Assembly: GCF_020911885.1 (NCBI RefSeq) | Contig: NZ_CP087132.1 | Location: forward strand, 2,418,001-2,482,000 | From: Flavobacterium acetivorans | Lineage (GTDB): Bacteria > Bacteroidota > Bacteroidia > Flavobacteriales > Flavobacteriaceae | DNA: 64,000 nt | Reading direction: 5' to 3' | Shown here: positions 1 to 8,015 of the stretch, one piece after another | Numbering within the stretch: position 1 is the stretch's first letter | Layout: the number at the start of each line of letters is the position of its first letter | Program-made: the position numbers and the translations under genes | The notes under the pieces: generated by a model | What the model was told of the DNA's origin: nothing | Seen by the model: the letters and a program-made list of their open reading frames with translations, nothing else | Databases searched by the model: none

Positions 1-358
1 TGATACTAAAGGCTATTTTGTTAACGATAAGGGATTTATAATTACAGGCAAAAACATTGAATTTTTAACTGCTTTTTTCAATTCAAGCTTATTTAAGTTC
101 TGCTTTCGCGATAATTTCCCTGAATTACAAGGAGGAACTCGCGAGTTAAGAAAGATTTTCTTCGACAAAATTCCAGTAATAAAAGTTAATGATGAATGTA
201 ATCAAACTTTTAAAAATATAATTATAGAAATTGAAAAACTAAAAAAAGAAAATATTTCTACCATTTCCTTAGAAAAAGAAATAGATTATATGATCTTTAG
301 ATTATATAATCTAACCGAACACGAAATTAACAAAATAGGCTACATTTCAATTAGCTAG
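1..358 (+). CDS. C-terminal end of a type IIG restriction-modification enzyme (partial, 5' end outside window)
   Basis: An open frame enters from the left edge (codons start at base 2) and stops at 356-358, giving 118 residues. The pattern of an aromatic- and Asn-rich segment (ITGKNIEFLTAFFNSSLFKF), then IPVIKV and a coiled tail ending in a YNLTEHEI-type helix, is that of the TaqI-like C-terminal specificity domain of Eco57I/type IIG methyltransferase-endonucleases. This domain recognises the DNA target. Its stop codon overlaps that of the opposed fragment on the minus strand in a CTAG palindrome. The catalytic methylase part must lie left of the window, so activity cannot be judged here. Confidence 0.75.
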   Translation, partial: DTKGYFVNDKGFIITGKNIEFLTAFFNSSLFKFCFRDNFPELQGGTRELRKIFFDKIPVIKVNDECNQTFKNIIIEIEKLKKENISTISLEKEIDYMIFRLYNLTEHEINKIGYISIS

Positions 359-1248
359 AAAGGAGTTGATAAATACTTAATTTCATCATCACTAAAACCA
401 TATGCATTGTAAAATATTTCATCTATTTTCTTTTCTATTAATGAAATTTCATTAATAAATTTTTTACCTGAAAGCTCTATACACTTATCAACTAATTGAA
501 TAATTTGATTTTTTTGATACTCATCAATTTTAGGTATTAACAAAGGTTCTAATGCTTGAACACTAGTGATAACATCGCCTGTACCTGTCTTTGGAGCATT
601 ATTTAATAATTCCCTTTTACTGATTGTCGAATTTAAAAACCCTAATATAAATTTCAAATCTGTTCCGACAGCAAAGCAAGTACTGTCCAAACAAACAACT
701 TTACTTTCATCATAAGAAAACCTTATTGCCGAACCTATCCTTTTCCAAATAATTTTTGGCATATCAAAATCTCTCCAATAACCTATCTGATCTTGTGTTT
801 CAAACCATTTGTTAGATGTTTTCTTTCTAGCACCTTTTTCACCTGTTTGTTTTAATCTATCATAGTCAAAAGAAAGTAAATATTCTTTAATCTGGGGATA
901 ATTATCAATTTCAACTTTTAAACTTGGGAATGTACTAATTAAATATAAATTCTGCCAATCTGCGTTATATTTTTGAATGTCTCTGCCTCTTAAAATCGGT
1001 CGTATAATTTCGCTTAAATCTGTTGAAGATGATTTTTGTACTAATTCATCTTTAGTCTTTTCATCTATGATAAATGCTTCATTATATCCTGTTAAAATTC
1101 CTCTGTAAATTTTAATGTCCCAATTTTTCAGCGGAGTACCTATTATTTCTACTTTTTTCTTTATATCTAATTCAATAGGGCTTAAAACTGTCCAGCTTTC
1201 TGAATTAAAGACGATTAAGCTTGATTTTTGACTAAAATAATCGCTGGA
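355..1248 (-). pseudogene. Start-less second TaqI-like specificity half of a type IIG R-M enzyme (silent/invertible copy)
   Basis: The minus frame is open for 297 codons from just after a TAA (1249-1251) to the stop at 355-357. It has no plausible start; the first internal ATG is at 762, deep inside the domain. Typical motifs of Eco57I-family specificity regions are visible: WDIKIYRGILTGYNEAFIID, then RPILRGRDIQKY, a WQNLYLI strand, TGEKGARKK, then LGFLNS and LIPKID before a helical tail. It is homologous in layout to the plus-strand C-terminus at 1-358 but with a different sequence, as expected for an alternative target-recognition half. Its tail-to-tail position and the neighbouring invertase suggest it can be switched behind the methylase by inversion. 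A plain truncated pseudogene is the alternative. Confidence 0.7.
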
Positions 1249-1340
1249 TTAGTGGTTACATTAATAGATAGTGATAATTATATATTTTCTTACTTCAGAA
1301 AATGTACATTTAAAACTTATTAATATTTAATTTATTCAAC

Positions 1341-1943
1341 ATGACCTATGGCTACATTCGCGTAAGTACAGACAGACAAACTACGCAAAATCAAAAATTT
1401 GAAATCAAAAATTACGCAAAGGAAAGAAGCATAGTAATTGATGAATGGATTGAAGAAACCATTAGTGCTACCAAGAAATTGGAGCAGAGAAAGTTCGGAC
1501 ATTTACTAAACAGAATGAAAAAGGGAGATGTGCTTATTGTATCAGAACTTTCGAGGATGGGAAGAAATCTAATGCAGATAATGAAAATTCTTCATGATTG
1601 TATGGAAAAAGATATACAGGTTTTTACAATAAAAGAGCGTTATGAACTAGGGAACAATATTAATTCTAAAGTTTTGGCCTTTGCCTTTGGTTTATCAGCT
1701 GAAATAGAACGTAATTTAATTTCGCAAAGAACAAAAGAAGCTTTGGCTAGAAAAAAAGCAGAAGGTGTAATTTTAGGTAGACCAATAGGTAGTAAATCCA
1801 GTACATTGAAACTTACAGGTAAGGAGGAAGAAATAAAGAAGCTATTGAAAAAAAAAATATCTTATAGTGGTATTGGTAGAATTTTGGGTGCACATAGGTT
1901 AACAGTATCGAGTTTTGTGAAGGATAATCGATTGTTAAATTGA
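1341..1943 (+). CDS. Mpi-type serine DNA invertase
   Basis: The product is 200 aa, the normal size of small serine recombinases. It starts with YGYIRVST, with the nucleophilic Ser at residue 9, followed by the SELSRMGRN and GLSAEIERNLISQRTKEAL blocks of the catalytic core and E-helix, then GRPIGSKSS and a C-terminal helix-turn-helix (SYSGIGRILGAHRLTVSSFV). Overall it closely resembles the master DNA invertase Mpi family of Bacteroides, which flips many promoters and gene segments between inverted repeats. It sits about 90 bp from the start-less specificity fragment of the R-M gene, so inversion of that locus is the obvious local job. The family role is established; the local target is inferred. 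Confidence 0.92.
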   Translation: MTYGYIRVSTDRQTTQNQKFEIKNYAKERSIVIDEWIEETISATKKLEQRKFGHLLNRMKKGDVLIVSELSRMGRNLMQIMKILHDCMEKDIQVFTIKERYELGNNINSKVLAFAFGLSAEIERNLISQRTKEALARKKAEGVILGRPIGSKSSTLKLTGKEEEIKKLLKKKISYSGIGRILGAHRLTVSSFVKDNRLLN

Positions 1944-2044
1944 GTGGTTTTATTTCAGAATAAAAATGATTATTTATTTTTTTATATTTATTCTTATAGA
2001 TTAATTGATTCACTATTAAAATAATGCTAAAAACGGCTCATTTG

Positions 2045-2075
2045 TTTGGTAAATTGGTAATATGTTGTATTTTTG
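2045..2075 (+). promoter_or_regulatory. Bacteroidota-type promoter for the RNA upstream of the Abi gene
   Basis: A TTTG (2045-2048) and a TATTTTTG (2068-2075, matching TAnnTTTG) are separated by exactly 19 bases, the classic -33/-7 arrangement of Bacteroidota housekeeping promoters. Transcription would start around 2081, right at the edge of the folded RNA and about 145 bases before the Abi start codon. Confidence 0.75.
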
Positions 2076-2080
2076 TTGCA

Positions 2081-2172
2081 ACAGTACACACCGCGCGATA
2101 GGTCTTTTTCATCAAAGATACAGCGTCCCAGGGTGTGTCTTTTGCTTTATAGAGGTTTTTAAATTATAGTTT
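2081..2172 (+). ncRNA. Compact folded RNA upstream of the Abi/HEPN gene (candidate RNA antitoxin)
   Basis: The predicted transcript opens with a closed structure. A 7-bp outer stem pairs ACACACC (2086-2092) with GGTGTGT (2132-2138). Inside it CGC (2094-2096) can pair with GCG (2123-2125), and an inner hairpin pairs TCTTT (2103-2107) with AAAGA (2114-2118) around a six-base loop. It has no ORF, a well-placed promoter and a terminator-like hairpin behind it, then a HEPN Abi gene. That order (RNA, terminator, toxin) is the order of RNA-antitoxin systems. I recall work linking AbiF-type HEPN toxins with an upstream non-coding RNA; function here is inferred. Confidence 0.6.
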
Positions 2173-2174
2173 AG

Positions 2175-2220
2175 CCCTGCTTTTTCTACATTTTTTTGTA
2201 GATTAGCAGGGTATATTTTT
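2175..2220 (+). terminator. Terminator-like hairpin between the folded RNA and the Abi gene
   Basis: CCCTGCT (2175-2181) pairs with AGCAGGG (2205-2211), and inside it TCTACA (2185-2190) pairs with TGTAGA (2197-2202) around a T6 loop. A TATATTTTT tract follows. It ends 14 bases before the Abi ATG, so it could both end the RNA and limit read-through or ribosome access to the Abi gene. Confidence 0.7.
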
Positions 2221-2225
2221 ATATT

Positions 2226-3029
2226 ATGTTTGAGAAAAAACCGACAACCATTGAGAAGCAAATAGATCAATTACTTAAAAGGGGACTAATTATAAAGAAT
2301 AGAGCCATAGCGGCTCACCATCTTTCACATATTAGCTATTATCGATTGGGAGAGTACTGGTATTCTATGCAATCTGATAAAGAACATCATATTTTTAAAG
2401 AAAACAGTAAGTTTGAAGATGTTATCGCTTTATATTGCTTTGATGGTGAGCTAAAAATACTTTTGTTTGACGTTATTGAAAAAATTGAAATAAGCTTACG
2501 TACAAAACTTATTTACCATTTGTCGCATGAGATAAGCCCATGGTGGTTCCAAAATTTTGATTTGTTTAATGACAGTAAAGCTCTAGTGAAGACTTTATCC
2601 AGTCTTGAGGAAGAGCTTGAACGCACCAAAGATGAAACTATAAAGAATCATTACAGAAAACATAAGGATGATTTACGTTTTCCTCCTGCTTGGAAATCTT
2701 TAGAGCAGACTAGTTTTGGTGCTTTGTCTAAATTATATGGCAACCTTAAACACAATGTTAGGTCTAAAGACATTATTGCTAAAGAATATGGGGTAGTCAA
2801 TCACACCTATTTGCCAAGTTGGCTGCAGTCAATTGCTCAGATACGAAATTATTGCGCTCACCATTCTCGCTTGTGGAACAGGAACTTACCCGGAAACCCT
2901 AAATTATTGAGGACACCGCCAAACCCATGGATAGTTGATGTGCCAAAACAGCATGAATTTCTAAACCTTTGCTTTTTTGACAAAAAATTAAATTCTCTAA
3001 AAACAAATCTTTATACTCATTCCTCGTAA
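2226..3029 (+). CDS. Abi_2 (AbiD/AbiF-like) HEPN abortive-infection protein
   Basis: The 267-aa product has the layout of the Abi_2 family. The N-terminus KPTTIEKQIDQLLKRGL is followed by a HHLSHISYYRLGEYW block, then the DGELKILLFDVIEKIEISLR helix. Near the end is RNYCAHHSRLWNR, where R207-N208-x3-H212 forms the R-x4-6-H ribonuclease motif of HEPN domains. HEPN Abi proteins are thought to cut RNA and stop growth after phage infection. The size and both conserved ends are intact. It is preceded by a dedicated promoter, a folded RNA and a hairpin, which suggests control by that RNA. No partner gene follows. Confidence 0.9.
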   Translation: MFEKKPTTIEKQIDQLLKRGLIIKNRAIAAHHLSHISYYRLGEYWYSMQSDKEHHIFKENSKFEDVIALYCFDGELKILLFDVIEKIEISLRTKLIYHLSHEISPWWFQNFDLFNDSKALVKTLSSLEEELERTKDETIKNHYRKHKDDLRFPPAWKSLEQTSFGALSKLYGNLKHNVRSKDIIAKEYGVVNHTYLPSWLQSIAQIRNYCAHHSRLWNRNLPGNPKLLRTPPNPWIVDVPKQHEFLNLCFFDKKLNSLKTNLYTHSS

Positions 3030-3044
3030 ATACATCCAACCAAC

Positions 3045-3164
3045 CTACCACTGCACTTGAGCGAAGCGGATGCACGAATACCTATAAAAAACAATAAATA
3101 TGTCATGAGTAAAACTAATAAAATACAATCCCTCTGGATTGTGAAATTTATAATTTCTACTCAT
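3045..3164 (-). pseudogene. Fragment of a REP-associated tyrosine transposase (RAYT)
   Basis: A 39-codon minus frame starts with MSRNYKFHNPEGLYFISF, which matches the first residues typical of Bacteroidota RAYT/TnpA_REP transposases. After that the sequence leaves the family (no HUH motif) and soon stops. It is therefore only a 5' remnant. Short repeats with CACGAA..CACACGAAAGG and a GCGGTAGC box next to it (3198-3235, and again at 4265-4320) resemble mobile intergenic repeats left by such elements. It is not functional. Confidence 0.5.
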
Positions 3165-3278
3165 AATTATTAGTTTTTACACAAATTTTGTACTTTAATC
3201 ACGAATCACACGAAAGGATTCATGCGGTAGCTGGGGATAAACCAAAAATCCCACTCATTATTCACAACTTCTGGTTCC

Positions 3279-3368
3279 GTTCAACACTGGTTTTTCATTA
3301 CTTCGTCCGTTCGCTGTCGCTCAAATGTCACATTACATAGGCTGCGCAAACTCAGCTTTTAAAAGAAT
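3279..3368 (-). repeat. attC-like site after the secreted zinc-ribbon-like gene
   Basis: On the minus strand the site starts with AAAAGCTGAG right after the 3372 stop and ends with GTTGAAC (3279-3285) followed by GGAACC. The end box GTTGAACGGAACC and the internal GAACGGACGAAGTAATGAAA are shared with the sites near 9586 and 17407. GTTGAAC fits the integron R' consensus GTTRRRY. The left box is weaker than in the other sites. Confidence 0.5.
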
Positions 3369-3371
3369 TCC

Positions 3372-3728
3372 TTAATGTTGATAGCATCTTCCACTTGGGT
3401 TGGTTGTCATTCTTTTGCATCTTGCGCCTTTTTTTGTCCTTCCAGCGCATTGTGTTGACGAACTTGAGCTTTGAATTCTTTCTATATTTTTGTTATCAAG
3501 AAAACTACTTCTACCATTTGCAGTTTGGTCTTTATTTGGTTTGCAAACTTTGCATGCTTCATATGCTCTTTCTATTGCTTGTCCTAAGTCGACACTTATT
3601 GACGAGTATTTTAAATGACCACAATTAATATCGTGGTATTTTTTACCCGTTTTTGTAATGTAAACAGTTTGAGATAAAACGATGTTAAAAGTCAACGACA
3701 AAAAAAGCAAGAATAAATATTTTTTCAT
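3372..3728 (-). CDS. Small secreted protein with a Cys-rich C-terminal motif (DUF5763-like)
   Basis: The 118-aa product begins with a clear Sec signal peptide (MKKYLFLLFLSLTFNIVLSQ). The middle holds VYITKTGKKYHDINCGHL and YEACKVCKP, a spacing of His and Cys residues seen in small metal-binding domains. The C-terminus CAGRTKKGARCKRMTTNPSGRCYQH-type tail (three Cys and a final His) matches a short motif found at the ends of many Bacteroidota proteins. The start box CTTCCAAC (plus strand 3762-3769) and the attC-like palindrome after the stop suggest it is an integron-like cassette. Biological role unknown. Confidence 0.65.
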   Translation of the reverse strand: MKKYLFLLFLSLTFNIVLSQTVYITKTGKKYHDINCGHLKYSSISVDLGQAIERAYEACKVCKPNKDQTANGRSSFLDNKNIERIQSSSSSTQCAGRTKKGARCKRMTTNPSGRCYQH

Positions 3729-3855
3729 TTATTGTGTTTTCTGTTAAGTGGCGAATTATTTCTTCCAACGTCAGTTCATAAAAAACCTCCGTTACTACCC
3801 TCAAATATAACAAAATACTAATACAAAAAGAAGATTATTCTTATTTTTAAGAATG

Positions 3856-4255
3856 CAACACCTCACTGGAATTTTCCGCCAACAAATGCTTTTTTTCAAG
3901 TTTAGAAGAGGTAATTAAATGCATTCTAAATTTCCTACTTCTGCCGCGGCGAATCGAGGGTTTACAATTCTGTATCATTGGGATTATTTACTTAATTGAT
4001 TTTCTTTGTGGGCACAAGCGAGACGCTTGCGCCAGCCTGGGCGTTTTTCAAGTTTAGAAGACGTAATACCTTCATTCAGTTTTAAAAACATTCACGGAAA
4101 AAGTCAGGAAACTTTTATTATGCTTACGGCTTTTAAAGGTATTTTTAAGAAAATGCATGAAACATTTGCCTAGCGTAGAGACGAACACTTAGTGGAGCGG
4201 ACAACACATCACCGGAATTTCTCGCCAACAAATGCGCTTTTCAAGTTTAGAAGAT
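3856..4255. repeat. Two full and one partial copies of a ~52-bp intergenic repeat
   Basis: The block CACMTCACYGGAATTT..CGCCAACAAATGC followed by TTTTCAAGTTTAGAAGA occurs at about 3856-3909 and 4202-4253; the second half alone recurs at 4042-4060. The 668-bp stretch from 3729 to 4396 has no convincing gene. It also holds a CACACGAAAGGATT..GCGGTAGC repeat (4265-4320) that resembles 3198-3235. Confidence 0.6.
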
Positions 4256-4396
4256 GCAATTTAATCACGAACCACACGAAAGGATTAGCTTCGCTGAATT
4301 TCATTTCGTGCGGTAGCGGGGGGCTGATGTATATAAATGAGTCGCGTTGCAAACGAGCACCAGATGGGAGATAGCGTTCCTATTTCTTTTTTTGGG

Positions 4397-5164
4397 TTAT
4401 TTGATTTTTATTCCTTTTGGCCCTGGGAAATCTTTGCCTAAATGGCTGTACAATCTTCTTACTTTTGAACGCCAACTTATTTTTGCTTCAATCCAAGTTT
4501 TGCTTCCCTCGATGATTTGTATAGTATCATTTGTATGTGATGGAAACTTTGAATAATCGGAATTATCGTCAAATTTTAATAATAATTCGGGATTGTCAAT
4601 CGGGGTTTTATTTTTGCTTAAATCAAATATTGTTTTATCTTCTTCTTTATTGAATTTAAGTGTTTTGACTTTTAAGTCTTCATATAAATCGATTAATGAA
4701 ATTGAATCGGTTATGAAGTCTAAATCATAAATGTCTTTTTTGGTAGAACGGTTTGAGGTGCTGATTAATTTGAACAAACCAATGTCTCTTTTTGAAAGTA
4801 AACTTATTCCTTGATTTACTTCTACCTCAAACAAATTCTTCATATTTTGAAGCATCTCTACTTTTATAGTTACACCATCTTCTAAATCAAGAAAGAAACG
4901 CAGAAAGCAATATTGGTCGTTTATATCACAGGGATCGTCAAAGCTTTTTGTTTTTGTACCAAAGTAGTTTTTGACTTCATTTTCGATGTTTTTAAACCCC
5001 TCTTTGCCAATTATTCCATCGTAAAAGAAATCAATATCATCAGAAACTCTATGATTGAATTGTAATGCTAGATTTGTACCACCCCCTAAAGTAAATTTTG
5101 ATACTGTTGGTAATGTTTGTAATTCTATAATGGCTTTTATTATTGCTGGAGTAACTGCCTTCAT
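4397..5164 (-). CDS. AbiEii/AbiGii-type nucleotidyltransferase toxin
   Basis: The 255-aa product has the nucleotidyltransferase core of the AbiEii family: GGGTNLAL (residues 27-34) followed by the metal-binding DDIDFF (42-47) and a later IKVEML strand (third acidic position). AbiEii-like enzymes modify tRNA or other acceptors with NTPs and act as toxins or abortive-infection effectors. A helical C-terminal half follows, as in the family. The gene begins three bases after the stop of the 95-aa DUF6922 gene, so the two form one operon with the presumed antitoxin first. ATG at 5164 gives the full conserved N-terminus. Confidence 0.85.
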   Translation of the reverse strand: MKAVTPAIIKAIIELQTLPTVSKFTLGGGTNLALQFNHRVSDDIDFFYDGIIGKEGFKNIENEVKNYFGTKTKSFDDPCDINDQYCFLRFFLDLEDGVTIKVEMLQNMKNLFEVEVNQGISLLSKRDIGLFKLISTSNRSTKKDIYDLDFITDSISLIDLYEDLKVKTLKFNKEEDKTIFDLSKNKTPIDNPELLLKFDDNSDYSKFPSHTNDTIQIIEGSKTWIEAKISWRSKVRRLYSHLGKDFPGPKGIKIK

Positions 5165-5167
5165 GAA

Positions 5168-5455
5168 TTATAGCGAAAAACGAAGAAAAGGTTTTACATT
5201 GTATCTTTTTGCCACACTTATACAAACTTTGTTACTGATACTCTCTGTTGTTAATTTTAAGTATTTAACAATGTCTTTAGTAGAATATAATTCTTCTAAT
5301 TTTAGAATATCTGTTTCAAATGTATCTGGAGTTGTTGCATACAAAGCCCTTGGTATAATAATAGACTTATCTTTAGAAAGATTAAGTTTACTAGGATCCA
5401 TATCCCAAAACAAGTGTTTGGGAAAAATTGTTGCTATGTTTACTGACTGTTTCAC
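5168..5455 (-). CDS. DUF6922 protein, presumed antitoxin/partner of the AbiEii-like toxin
   Basis: A 95-aa protein with the family signature FPKHLFWDMDPSKLNLSKDK, then IIPRALYATTPDTFETDIL and a helix-turn-helix-like end (LEELYSTKDIVKYL, ISNKVCISVAKRYNVKPF). In Bacteroidota this small protein commonly sits directly upstream of AbiEii-type nucleotidyltransferases. The start in frame is GTG at 5455; there is no in-frame ATG before the upstream stop. It probably binds DNA and silences its own operon, as AbiEi antitoxins do, but that is inferred from order and size. Confidence 0.75.
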   Translation of the reverse strand: MKQSVNIATIFPKHLFWDMDPSKLNLSKDKSIIIPRALYATTPDTFETDILKLEELYSTKDIVKYLKLTTESISNKVCISVAKRYNVKPFLRFSL

Positions 5456-5639
5456 TATGCAAAAATACTGAATTTAGTGTTATATAGTGCATTACTATAA
5501 AAAAGTTTAACTTCTTTGATTTTAACGACTTAATGTAATCTAGAAAGAAAACTAATAGCAGCTGTGGAGATAGTCATTAGCGAAATGAAGCAAACAAAGA
5601 TGTGAGTATAGGACTACTTGGACTAAACGAGGATTTTGT

Positions 5640-5712
5640 GCGACACTGTCCCAAAAAGGGTGTAAGTTGAAAAGTTAAGGCTCGATTTTATAATCTGAGC
5701 CTTTTTTGAAAT
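5640..5712 (+). terminator. Hairpin terminator and possible insertion-sequence remnant
   Basis: AAGGCTC (5677-5683) pairs with GAGCCTT (5697-5703), followed by a T6 run on the plus strand. The preceding GCGACACTGTCCC and AAAGGGTGTAAGTTGAAAAG resemble the end of a Bacteroidota insertion sequence, but no transposase is present. The stretch 5456-5755 holds no gene that I can support. Confidence 0.45.
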
Positions 5713-5755
5713 CAGATACATATCCTAATATAGGTCTAAATAAAAGTATGCTTTT

Positions 5756-6652
5756 CTAACTAGACACATGCTTTCTAAATGCCTTAATTATTTGAAAAAT
5801 CATAATTCCTAAAAATATACGATGCAATAAGTCAATAAAATAAATCCAATCTGTTTGAATTGTCTTACCATAAGTTAAGTCCGTTCTTCTGACAGGATTA
5901 AATAAATTCCAAAATGTTTTAAAATTCGTCATGAAGACCTCAAATGTATTTTTAATATCATAAGGATCACATGAAAATGAAAATAGAATTTTATCCGATA
6001 TGCCGGCAAGGATTATAACATACACGAATAATGTTAGAAAGAAAACTATTATTACCGGTTTTATCCAATTTAGACCATAATCATTAAACCTGCTAAATGT
6101 CATAATTATTTTATCACTCAAACTGTAATTTTTAGACTGTCTGAGTTCATTTCTGTAGGATTCCATTTCTCGAGCTTGAAAAAAAAGACTATCAATCTGA
6201 TTTCCATTGTTCTTCAAAGCCTGTTTCAATTGTCTGTATATTTCCCGCTTCCTTTTGAATCGATCTTCTTCAGACTGCTCTGCAACTTCGATTATAAGTT
6301 TATTATCTGCAAACCACTTATTATTGGTTGGCTTAATTTTATCTAAAGTTACATTATCAAATTTTAATGCTGTAAATCGAGACAGCTGTAAAGCTTTATT
6401 TTTGTGAACACGAGGCATAATGATATTACCATTTTCACCTGTAATTAATTCTGGTAAAATTTGAGAATCAAAACTATATGATTTTCCAAGATGCTGGTAA
6501 TTTTCAGTAGCCCAAAAAATATTTTTTTTGTGGTATGGTCACAAAGCATTATGTCAAGAACACCAGGATAACGTTCAATTATTTCATTTTCTAATATTTC
6601 AGCACCTATTCTCAACTAATTCATTTTTTATATTATTAGATATTTCTAACAT
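5756..6652 (-). pseudogene. Broken chimera: N-terminus of a restriction/methylase subunit joined to a membrane-protein C-terminus
   Basis: The frame begins with ATG at 6652 (MLEISNNIKNELVENR), 20 bp after the RhuM stop. It shifts frame near 6607 to RIGAEILENEIIERYPGVLD and again in the A-run near 6520 to FWATENYQHLGKSY, DSQILPELITGENGN and IIMPRVHKNKAL. Those blocks match the N-terminus of Bacteroidota restriction endonuclease M subunits, whose catalytic motifs should follow. Instead, after ALQLSR the sequence turns into YRQLKQALKNNGNQIDSLFFQ-type helices and two or three transmembrane segments (IIVFFLTLFVYVIILAG and a C-terminal helix), typical of a different membrane protein. Two frameshifts and the fusion make it a remnant. 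RhuM genes often neighbour R-M genes, so the locus was probably intact once. Confidence 0.65.
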
Positions 6653-6671
6653 TTAATTATGCTAATAAACA

Positions 6672-7694
6672 CTATTTCTTTTTATTTTTCAGATTCAATG
6701 CTTGGATTTGCTTATCAAAGTCGGAGTTTATTTTTTGCGTTTTGTTGAAGGTATCGTATTCTTTGGCTGCTTTATTAATCGCTTGCTGGTGTGATATTTT
6801 ACCGAAGCCTTCTAGAACTTTGTATTCGTTGAAGTTTAAAAATTTGTTTACACTTTCTGCTAAGCCTTCCATGGTGAAGGAGTTTTGGCGTTCGATTAGG
6901 TTTTCGATATAGTCGAAATAGCCCGATACGGTACGTTCCAGTTGTTTTATTTCTTTTTCTTCGAGGTAATTTTTAGCAATAGCCGTATCGGATTTCAAAA
7001 TTCTACCCTCGGGAGCGTTTTTAAAAGTGGTTAATCCCATTTGTGGTTTGGAACTGTCGGCTTTTAGGTAAATGATTTCGGCAGCGGTTTTACCTGTAAT
7101 GGCAAAATGGAATTTGTTTTGCACCATAGCATAGAAGCTTTTGGTGATTTCATCTTTTGGGTCGTAATCAATACTACACTCGGCAAAAATATCGGTAACT
7201 TGTTGGTAAATTCTACGTTCACTGGCACGGATAGAGCGAACTCTTTCGAGCAATTCTTTGAAATAGTCTTTGCTAAAGGCTGTGGTGCCTTGTTTTAATC
7301 TATCATCATCCATAGCAAAACCTTTGATGATGTATTCTTTTAAAACTTTAGTAGCCCAAATACGAAACTGGGTTGCTTTGGAAGAATTGACACGGTAACC
7401 AACCGAAATGATGGCATCGAGATTATAGTATTCTAAATTACGAGTTACTTCGCGTTCGCCTTCGATTTGAACTGTTCGGAATTTCCGAACGGTTGCCTCT
7501 TTTTCTAATTCGCTACTCTCGTAAATGTTGCTAAGGTGTTCACTAATAGTTGATTTGGTTACGCCAAAAACATCTGCCATTTTTTGTTGGGTCAGCCAAA
7601 TGGTTTCATCTTGTAGGTAGGCTTCAATTTTTACATTGCCGTTTGGAGCGGTGTATAGAATGAAGTTATTGTTATTTGGCATTAAATCACTCAT
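6672..7694 (-). CDS. RhuM family protein (virulence protein RhuM-like)
   Basis: A full-length 340-aa RhuM protein. The N-terminal domain reads VKIEAYLQDETIWLTQQKMA then DVFGVTKSTISEHLSNI, a helix-turn-helix-like part, followed by NLDAIISVGYRVNS and FRIWATKVLKEYIIKGFAMDD, the hallmark block of the family. The C-terminal half (ERRIYQQVTDIF, FHFAITGKTAAEIIY, a long helical tail) is also conserved. RhuM proteins occur near restriction-modification and phage genes; their biochemical action is not settled. The gene lies upstream of the remains of an R-M subunit and downstream of a strong 29-bp operator-like palindrome, which suggests self-regulation. Confidence 0.9.
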   Translation of the reverse strand: MSDLMPNNNNFILYTAPNGNVKIEAYLQDETIWLTQQKMADVFGVTKSTISEHLSNIYESSELEKEATVRKFRTVQIEGEREVTRNLEYYNLDAIISVGYRVNSSKATQFRIWATKVLKEYIIKGFAMDDDRLKQGTTAFSKDYFKELLERVRSIRASERRIYQQVTDIFAECSIDYDPKDEITKSFYAMVQNKFHFAITGKTAAEIIYLKADSSKPQMGLTTFKNAPEGRILKSDTAIAKNYLEEKEIKQLERTVSGYFDYIENLIERQNSFTMEGLAESVNKFLNFNEYKVLEGFGKISHQQAINKAAKEYDTFNKTQKINSDFDKQIQALNLKNKKK

Positions 7695-7748
7695 TGTGTT
7701 TTTGTTTCTTTATGATTTTTTAGACTTGATCCTACAATCACACTTACT

Positions 7749-7777
7749 CAATTGTGCATACAGTGTGTACACAATTG
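7749..7777. promoter_or_regulatory. 29-bp operator-like palindrome upstream of RhuM
   Basis: CAATTGTG (7749-7756) is repeated as its exact inverse CACAATTG (7770-7777), and most inner positions (ATAC/GTGT) also pair around G7763. It lies 55-83 bp before the RhuM start, a good place for an operator bound by the helix-turn-helix part of RhuM or by another regulator. Confidence 0.5.
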
Positions 7778-8015
7778 GGAAAGTAGCTGTTCTTTTTTAA
7801 AGATTATTTTCCAATATGGCAGTAAATAGTCTTAGCTACAAACATACTAAAAAGCAAAATGAAGTAAACAAATGAAACCCTTAAAAAGTATATTGTTATT
7901 AACAAAATACCTGCTTTTAGTGAGGGATTTTTTAGGGTAAGGAGGGTAAGCAAATTTAGAGTAAATTATTTTCTGTTTTTTCTGTTTTTAAACTTTTGGA
8001 TTTAAATGAAGGAAT

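Noticed and set aside
1813..2013. 66-aa minus-strand frame over the invertase end
   Set aside because: It is antisense to a conserved coding region, low in complexity and has no family.
5055..5471. 138-aa plus-strand frame
   Set aside because: It is antisense to the AbiEii-like/DUF6922 pair, which has clear motifs.
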